DNA from: Henckelia pumila
Lineage: Eukaryota; Streptophyta; Magnoliopsida; Lamiales; Gesneriaceae
Direction: 5' to 3'
DNA: 64,000 bases
Assembly (NCBI RefSeq): GCF_033568475.1
Contig: NC_133120.1
Span: 85,764,151 to 85,828,150, forward strand
Program-made: the position numbers and the translations under genes
Part shown: positions 56,936-64,000 of the stretch, piece after piece
Numbering within the stretch: position 1 is the first letter of the stretch
How the letters are laid out: the number at the start of each line of letters is the position of its first letter
Notes under the pieces: model-generated
The model's database searches: none
What the model was told of the DNA's origin: nothing
The model's input: the letters and a program-made list of their open reading frames with translations, nothing else

Positions 56936-59900
56936 ATGTACTTGCAAAGTGCCAGAATCGCTGTCATTTTAATCCCCAGGCGGCGGTCTCTCTCATTTCT
57001 CCTCAGCCACCCTCTCCACCACCAACAAAAATGCTTCTTCTCCTCTTCCGTACCATCCCTAACGTAACTAACTCTTCCCTGTCCTTCTGTATATCTCTTT
57101 TATGTACAGTACGTCTGTATTCATAGTTAAATGTATAGAAAGTCTTTATTTTTGTTGTTTCAAGAAGGCGGGCGACTATGTAATCTATGGGTTTTGTTGT
57201 CCGACCAAAAATTTGGATGACCGGAATAAAATGCTTTCCATTCCAGTTACATACAATACAATGGTTCATATAACCTTCAAGTGCTGTAAAAGTTTCAAAC
57301 TTCAAACTCCATTTCGTTATCATTTTGCGCGAGCTTTTAAAAAAAGGAAGTAAATGCGTTTGCGAACATTAAAAGAGGTGATATTTACTTTATGCCCGTA
57401 TTATTTATATTTATAATTTTAGACTGTCCATGTAAAGTTGTTAGGACTGAAAATCCAATGTAAAGTTCTGTAATAGTGCCGGGAGCAACCTTGTTGTGAT
57501 TGGCTGTGGGTATCTAATTTCAAGAACAATTGATGTAGTTGAAGTGAAGTAAAAAAATATGGTATTTGGGGGTGAATCTATGGTGTCAACCTATAGGATT
57601 TATGGTTTTTCTACTTTCTTTTCTAGCCGAGTGTGAGATTATCTTTTGATTTACTTATTTTGCTAGAAAGGAAATTTGGAAGAAAATCAGCTGTCTGACA
57701 TTTTTATTTCCAATCTCCGTTGCTGTATTTGAATGAAAGGTTAATGTAAAAATGGTGCTCATGATTGAGTATTATGCACTTTGTCTCAGTGTATAATTGT
57801 TTTAATTTAGCGTTTTTGATGAGATTCTCATGTTTCTCACTGTATGGAAATATCTGAACATTGCTACCAGTTATTTTTAGGTAACAATACACATGAGTAT
57901 GTGCATTTCACCAATTCATTACACTTCAGAAGCTACTGGGCCACGCCAACTCCATTTGAATGTCGATGCTGACTTATTATTATTAAGTTGTAAACATTTG
58001 CTGTTGAGATCTTAGGTTTAATAACGATATTCTTCCGTGATTAACCAAAGACCAGGAAATATGCATCACCCTTTTTGGGAATGAGAGAGGAAATCATGCC
58101 TGGATGAAATTTTTCTGAATTACAGTTAAACAAAACATTTGAACTTCTATACTAGAGGTCCTTATTCCCCATTTTACTTTTAAAAAATTTGGCATCCTTC
58201 TTATTCAACTTCTTTGAAGAATAATGAAACTGCTGACACAATTTGTAAGCTATTACGAAAGATATTATCAGTATACTTTTTGTACCATGCCATTGAGTTG
58301 AAAAACTCAGTACTTGTAGATGAGAATTCTGATTTAGCAGATTTTGGTTATTAGATGATAGGAACATCTGCATTAATCTGGCAAAGTTCAGTGCTTTCTT
58401 TTCTTGCTTATACTATGATTAATCGCTGTCTAAACTTACATAGTATTTGATCCTATTCATGCGAATTATGGATCATTTAATAATTCGATTTATCACGTTT
58501 CTTGAAAATCTTGCCGGGTTTTCTGATTTGCCATGTTTTGTTAGACTTTTTCAATAATGAATTCTTACTTATTTTTGGCAATTGCGCTATGTAACCAGTG
58601 TCCGGTGGTCTGATCGCATTTTTTACTTCAAAGAGAGGAGGACTTTTACCAAAGTTACTAAAAAACATAAACAATTGAATACTTCCACAGAAGAGAAAGA
58701 TTATGCTCACATTATCTGGTGGAAAGAGGTGAGATTCATTTACGTTTGACTGGGTTCATTACATAAGCTATATGCTTGTTGTCATCGTGTCAACTTTTTC
58801 ATTTTTTCTTGCATGTCGAACTTACTCATGACTAATCTTTCATATTACAGAGATTGCAGTTGTGCAGAAAGCCTTCTTCAGTTATGCTGGTTAAGCGTGT
58901 CACATATTCTAATTTGCTAGGTGTTGATACTGGCTTAAAGAATGGGAGGTAAGCTTAAAAAATTGTTTGTGCTTGAAGAGAAAACAATTTGTTGACCTTT
59001 TCTTACATGCATTATAGCCTTAAAGAAGGAACTCTTAATTGGGAAATTTTGCAATTTAAGTCAAGATTTCCACGTGAAGTTTTGCTTTGCCGGGTATGGT
59101 TTCATGGTTTCTTTCCATCTGCTTTATGGTGTTTACTTTCCTGCCTTACCTTTACTATTCTGATGTCATTTCTTGTGCACATACCTAGACTTTATCATCA
59201 TGGTGACTTAATTTTCTATCTTTTCTCACCATTTGCCCCATCCTTTTAGGTTGGGGAATTTTATGAGGCGCTTGGTATTGATGCCTGCATTCTTGTGGAA
59301 TATGCTGGATTGAATCCATTTGGTGGTACACGATCAGACAGCATTCCAAGGGCTGGTTGCCCTGTTGTGGTAGTAATCTTCCTTTGTTATGATATGCCAA
59401 GTGTTTGCTGGCTCTTTTGGTCTTAATAAAATATTAGATCGTTATTGTTTACCATAACAAAGGTGGCATACAATTTGGAACTTGTATCAGTTTTAGTGTA
59501 ACCGGTTAGAGTTATCTAACTTTGTCAATATCGAAGTAGATCAGAAAAGAGATTGCATTGAATTTTTGTGATTACCAAGATAATGAGTCCTATTCGCAAA
59601 AATCTCATGGATTTATCAGGAGAAAGGGCAAGACCTATTTGTATTTCTGATGGTTCTGTAGATTCTTTGAATAATGAAAGATAATTACTAGGTTAAAGTT
59701 CTTTAGATGGAAAAAGTAACCTAAAATGTCTTTCACATTATTGATACTGCTTGCAAATATCTGGGAGGACTTCATATTTCTATTTGTTTATTTCGTTACT
59801 ACTTTTATGGGCAACATGCTTTTTATCTAATGTAATGGAACGATTTCTAGACTTCAGACTGTATATCTTAAAGGTGTGTAGCTTATGATGTGAGTATAAT

Positions 59901-62900
59901 TCTGACGCCGAACGGAAACAGTTGGCCATAAATTGGATATTTTCTTAAATAGTGAAATATCTGCACCCAACCATCCCATTGTTCCTTCTGGCATAAACAC
60001 GTGGAAACAATGATAAGAAAGAATTTAAACCCCTCAATAACAAAGGAAATAATACTTTGGTTATTTGATCCGACAAAAATACTACTTGGTGTGTAATGTA
60101 GTGGTTTCTCTGATTTCTTTCGTAACTTATTTTTCATCATTTGTCATGGTCATCATCATCCAAAATTTCATGGATAAATTTACTTATGGATTTCCAGTAA
60201 TGCTCTTATTGAAATTCAATTTATTAACTTTTCACTTACTCTATCAAACAGAACTTACGACAGACATTGGATGACCTAACCCGCAATGGTTTCTCTGTTG
60301 TGAGTTCCACTATCCACACTTGATCTTTTCTTCTTTGGCCCTAAGATTGTGGTTTGTTTATTCTTGACCAAATTTCATCATTTATCTTTATGTCATAGCT
60401 ATGGAAATTGGAAAGGGAAAGACAAAGATATTACTTTGCTGGGGCATTGTTGCTTGATACTTGTACTGTAGGGCCTTTTCGAGCAGTCCCAAGTACATAA
60501 GAAGATTTTTCATATGCACATTGGTTTTGAATTTTGTTTTTGTAGTGCATAGTGGAGGAAGTTCAGGGTCCAACTCAAGCTCGTTCACGTAAAAGCCGGT
60601 TTATATCTGGGTAGTTTCATATATTTACTTCATTTTGAAAATTTTGGTGCCATTGGTCGTTTGATTACCAATTTCTTCTGCTGTGTTAATTGTATGGTAC
60701 TGCATATGATATCTATTTATATGGCTATCGAGTTGAGCTTCAAAATCCTGTGTTTGAGTTAAGCTAATTTTCTGCATTATTGTCTCACTGGTGCCAGTGT
60801 TAAAATGATACCAGTTGTCAAAATTTGCATTGTCAGTATTGAAGTATGTTGATCACTAATCGCCTTTACCGATGTTTATCTAGTGCTTTGTAGTTTGTAT
60901 GTTGGGGCATATACAATAACATTAGATAAATGAAACTATGAAAAGAATTGATCTTCCAGAGGTCATTTGACTGAGCTACACTCATTCAGTACTTTGAAGC
61001 TACGGGTTGCACAATTTATTTTTTGTAAATGCATAGCAGAATGGTTTAATTCTGTGATGTTTGCCTAGCTCTAATGCTATATTGAAATAAGCACCAGCTA
61101 ATCCAAACCCTTAATGTTTTAGAAAGACATTTCTAGTAAAAAAATAGAGGTAGTAATTCTGCTGGCTTATTGCAACAACTGTTGTGCCTTAAAGCATAGT
61201 AAATCTAGTCACTTTTTTTTAGTTTTTTTCAGTTTAAGTTTTGGTTTTTTAATGAACAATGTCATTGTCTGTGTTTATGGGTAATTAAACAATTTAAATA
61301 ATTTCCGTTTGGCGCACATTTTGTATACTTTTTTTTTCTTTATCAGGGAAAGTGTCAGGAGCCTCCATTGCACCAATATGGAAAAGTTAAAGCCCATTTG
61401 TCTTTTATTTAAGTTTTAAATAATAGGATCATTCCATAGTTAGAGTGATCTTTTATTTATGTTAGGATATTATTTTCTCTAATTGAATCATTGTACTCTA
61501 TTATAAATAGAGTGTGATTTTATTAATAAAACGGATCAGAAAAATTAATCACAATATTGTGTTACGAGATCTAAGGTTCTCTCCTAACGAGCCTTTAAAC
61601 CAAGAGATCGTGAGGTTCTCTCCATCGAGCCTCAAAACATCATGAATCATGATCATCCCTTAAATCGCCCCATAATGTTATCAAAACCCTGGGACCATGA
61701 CAAATTGGTATCAGAGCCAACTGTTATGGGGGATTTTCACACCTTGCAGCAACAATTCGAAGCATTTATCCAGATTTACAAGGAAGATAGGGCTGCAAAC
61801 AAGCGTCGGCAGCAAGAACTCCATGCCCAGCTGGAAGCATTATCCTTAGCTATCTCTGCAACCAGAACCGAAGCAGTAGGGGGTAAGGACAAGGGCAGAA
61901 GTACTAAGGAGCTGAGTGCCGGCAAAGCCAAAAATGGCAGCACATTAGCATTGTCGAACAAGGATGATGGTAGTTGTACGCAAGGTTTGGATCACCAGCA
62001 AAACAGGGAGCTGCCTGGGAGCGGATCAGCATATGGCAACACATGTGTGCCCAATCCCAGCAGAGGGATGTCCGATCTACTAAGAGGGCTAAACCAATGC
62101 CAACAATTCTCTTGTCATCCACGAACAACGGTAAAAGAAAAGGGTGGATTGGATTCTTTTTATCTTGAGAGCAATGTCCAACTTGGTTTTTTAAAGCTGG
62201 AACAAGGTCGTTCATGGTTCCAATGGGAGGAATTTAAAAACCACCGCCACCTATGCCTAATTTTTGAAATACTCCTACAGCAGCCTGCACTTTTCACATG
62301 GTTGAGGACAACCATGATCTCCAAGGGGGGGAGTAATGTCAGGAGCCTCCATTGCACCAATATGGAAAAGTTAAAGCCCAAAGGATTATTCTGTTATAAT
62401 CTTTTGTAGGATTCATTGTTATCTTGTCTTTTATTTAAGTTTTAAATAATAGGATCATTCCATAGTTAGAGTGATCTTTTATTTATGTTAGGATATTATT
62501 TTCTCTAATTGAATCATTGTACTCTATTATAAATAGAGTGTGATTTTATTAATAAAACGGATCAGAAAAATTAATCATAATATTGTATTACGAGATCTAA
62601 GGTTCTCTCCTAACGAGCCTTTAAACCAAGAGATCGTGAGGTTCTCTCCATCGAGCCTCAAAACATCATGAATCATGATAATCCCTTAAATCGCCCCATA
62701 ATGTTATCAAAACCCTGGGACCATGACAGAAAGAATCTAGTTTGTTTTTGAAGATAAATTTTTCTTCTTGCCATGTCTCCTTTAAATCTATTTCTATATA
62801 TGTGTGTGTGTGTGTGTTCTTGTAAAAGTGTGGACGAAGGGCAAAGATTTCCAATTGTGAATTGATAACTTTGCTCTGAAATTCTAGGTAAATGAACATG

Positions 62901-64000
62901 ACCAGATAAAGAGTCGTGTATAAACGTAAATATAAAATATTCATGGGGGCATAAATGGAAAACTTTGGATTTAATGAAGAAGAACCTTTCTTGTGATTCC
63001 CATTAAGTCCCACTTTAATTGAATCTGTTTACTCCAATTAACTTCAATAATAATTGGGTAATAGTAATGAGTTGTAATATATTTCTATTGGAATTTATAG
63101 TAAAAATTATATTTTCATATATGAAATAAAGAAAGAAAATGATCACTCTTTTGGTTTCTAAATATGAAAAAATAGTTCTCGTTTGATTCTGCTTATCAAA
63201 TATTAATCTATGCAGTTCCCAACTTCGTGCTTTTTTTGGGATAAACTTAACATGAAAAAACGATGAGGTATGAGCTGGTAATGAGATAGTAATAAGAATG
63301 GATAATTAATTAATTGTTATTTAATAAATAGTAACTGGGATGGACAAATTGAGACAATACTTTGAAACTTATCATGGAATAAGAGGTGCCCGCATGAATG
63401 TTGACAATGGGAAATTTTTCAATGGTCTAGTTGTTTTCCCCCATATTTACAATTTATTATATCATTTTAATTTAAGTGGTATAAGAATTGGTAGACGATT
63501 ACTGGGACAAGATCAGATTTACAGTTCCGTTTTGGGCTTCGAAGATTAAGGAATTCATAGACTTATCGGTTACAGATTTGTATAGGGATTAGAGTCTTAT
63601 TTGTGCTAAGTTGACTCCGGTTTTTATCTCTTTTTTGTGTGTGACCTTTAGTCCAATTTTTGTAATTAAAATCTTTTTATGAATTTATGAATATATTCCG
63701 TTCCTATAAACATAAAGAATCCGCCTAATTGGTATTGTTTTAACTTAAATAGTAGCCATGATGATAATTGAAAATTATCTATTCACCATTATTTATTATA
63801 TCTATATACTATATATAAATAATCTGATTAATAGAGACAAAAGAGTGCACCATCTTATTTTGCCATAATTACCCTTATATGTTATGAATATTACATTTTT
63901 GTTTTTACTTTGTTTTTTTTTTAATTTCAACATTTCAAATTTCAATTTAGTCCCTTGATAATTTTAAAAATTATGCCATGTCCTCATATAAATATGATCA
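56936..64000 (+). CDS. MSH1: MSH1, organellar DNA mismatch-repair MutS homologue (5' part; gene runs off the window)
   Basis: Seven exons are visible: 56936-57063, 58599-58728, 58851-58948, 59018-59093, 59250-59369, 60252-60299 and 60546-60610, all in frame, giving the first 221 residues. The N-terminus is rich in Arg, Ser and hydrophobic residues, consistent with the dual mitochondrial/plastid targeting known for MSH1. Conserved MSH1 pieces follow: [16 protein letters not shown], the MutS mismatch-recognition motif F-Y-E at residues 148-150, and [11 protein letters not shown]. The ATPase and GIY-YIG nuclease domains must lie beyond 64000. The last visible exon ends in phase 2 at a GTAGTT donor and is followed by an intron of at least 3.39 kb with a TRIM-like insertion. 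MSH1 suppresses recombination between organelle repeats. Confidence 0.93.
57064..58598 (+). other. First intron of MSH1
   Basis: The donor GTAACT follows exon 1, and the acceptor is TGTAACCAG before exon 2. The 1.5-kb intron is AT-rich and shows no embedded gene or recognisable element. Confidence 0.75.
61353..61702 (+). repeat. 5' LTR of the TRIM-like element
   Basis: It starts TGTCAGGAGCC and ends ACCATGACA. It matches 62337-62728 except for a shorter length (350 against 392 bp). Confidence 0.94.
61706..61718 (+). other. Primer-binding site of the TRIM-like element
   Basis: TGGTATCAGAGCC lies three bases after the 5' LTR and is complementary to the 3' end of initiator methionine tRNA. Confidence 0.9.
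62337..62728 (+). repeat. 3' LTR of the TRIM-like element
   Basis: It starts after the purine tract AAGGGGGGGAG, is 392 bp, and ends ACCATGACA directly before the target duplication GAAAG. Confidence 0.94.

Larger units (their letters stand above)
61353..62728 (+). mobile_element. TRIM-like small LTR element in the MSH1 intron
   Basis: The element is 1376 bp with LTRs of 350 and 392 bp and the target duplication GAAAG at 61348-61352 and 62729-62733. A methionine-tRNA primer site follows the 5' LTR and a G-rich purine tract precedes the 3' LTR. Apart from length, the LTRs differ at only a few sites by eye (about 1%), so it is young. The 634-bp interior codes only for a gag-like N-terminal piece with a helical, Gln/Glu-rich segment (61726 to about 61880). 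It has no pol. Its LTRs carry a TATAAATAGAG box and an AATAAAA signal in the same direction as MSH1. It looks whole for a TRIM-type non-autonomous element. Confidence 0.93.
60611..64000 (+). other. Large MSH1 intron, incomplete at the window edge
   Basis: No MSH1 exon was found after 60610, so at least 3390 bp are intronic. It contains the TRIM-like element at 61353-62728 and a (TG)n run at about 62801-62817. From 62734 to 64000 the DNA is AT-rich. A 69-codon open frame at 63340-63549 has no features that I recognise and is probably chance. Confidence 0.7.

Noticed and set aside
63340-63549. 69-codon open frame in the large MSH1 intron
   Set aside because: The peptide shows no motif that I recognise and does not resemble MSH1. 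It lies in AT-rich intron DNA, so chance is likely.

Overview
This window looks like plant nuclear DNA, most likely from a eudicot. It is AT-rich, its genes have many GT-AG introns, and it carries plant lineages of copia, gypsy and CACTA elements. The organellar mismatch-repair gene MSH1 at the right end reads much like asterid MSH1 as I remember it, so an asterid is my guess only.

Positions 1-37196 are almost all transposable elements. A copia retrotransposon enters from the left edge and ends with a short LTR at 6792; an unrelated 1.87-kb solo LTR sits inside it. After an AT-rich stretch with a Mutator-type MITE and a Helitron-like end comes one CACTA DNA transposon from 9909 to 37193, with matching termini and a GCG target duplication. 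Its transposase gene is split by a 15.9-kb Tekay-like gypsy element (14697-30582, duplication AGTTG). That element was itself hit three times: a related solo LTR in its 5' LTR (AACAG), a gag-only element in its gag region (GAAAC), and a reverse-strand solo LTR in its 3' LTR (AGGAA). Removing the nest leaves an 11.4-kb CACTA element with two genes: a tnp2-type transposase with several frameshifts and two nonsense codons, and an En/Spm-type accessory gene whose 5' exons are present three times.

Positions 37197-64000 hold host genes. Two diverged paralogous genes for EF-hand proteins with a ZZ-like zinc finger lie on the minus strand (38835-39894 and 41757-42281). A G3BP-like NTF2/RRM/RGG RNA-binding protein (45386-50069) and a C2-domain protein (50858-53005) follow on the plus strand. 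A complete GDSL esterase/lipase gene (minus, 54123-56425) is divergent from MSH1 (plus, from 56936), with 510 bp between their start codons. Seven MSH1 exons are visible, up to the MutS mismatch-recognition domain; the rest must lie beyond the window, after an intron of more than 3.3 kb that contains a complete 1.4-kb TRIM-like LTR element.

Exon limits were placed by reading frame, splice dinucleotides and recalled family similarity. They have not been checked against transcripts. LTR ages are rough estimates from mismatches counted by eye.
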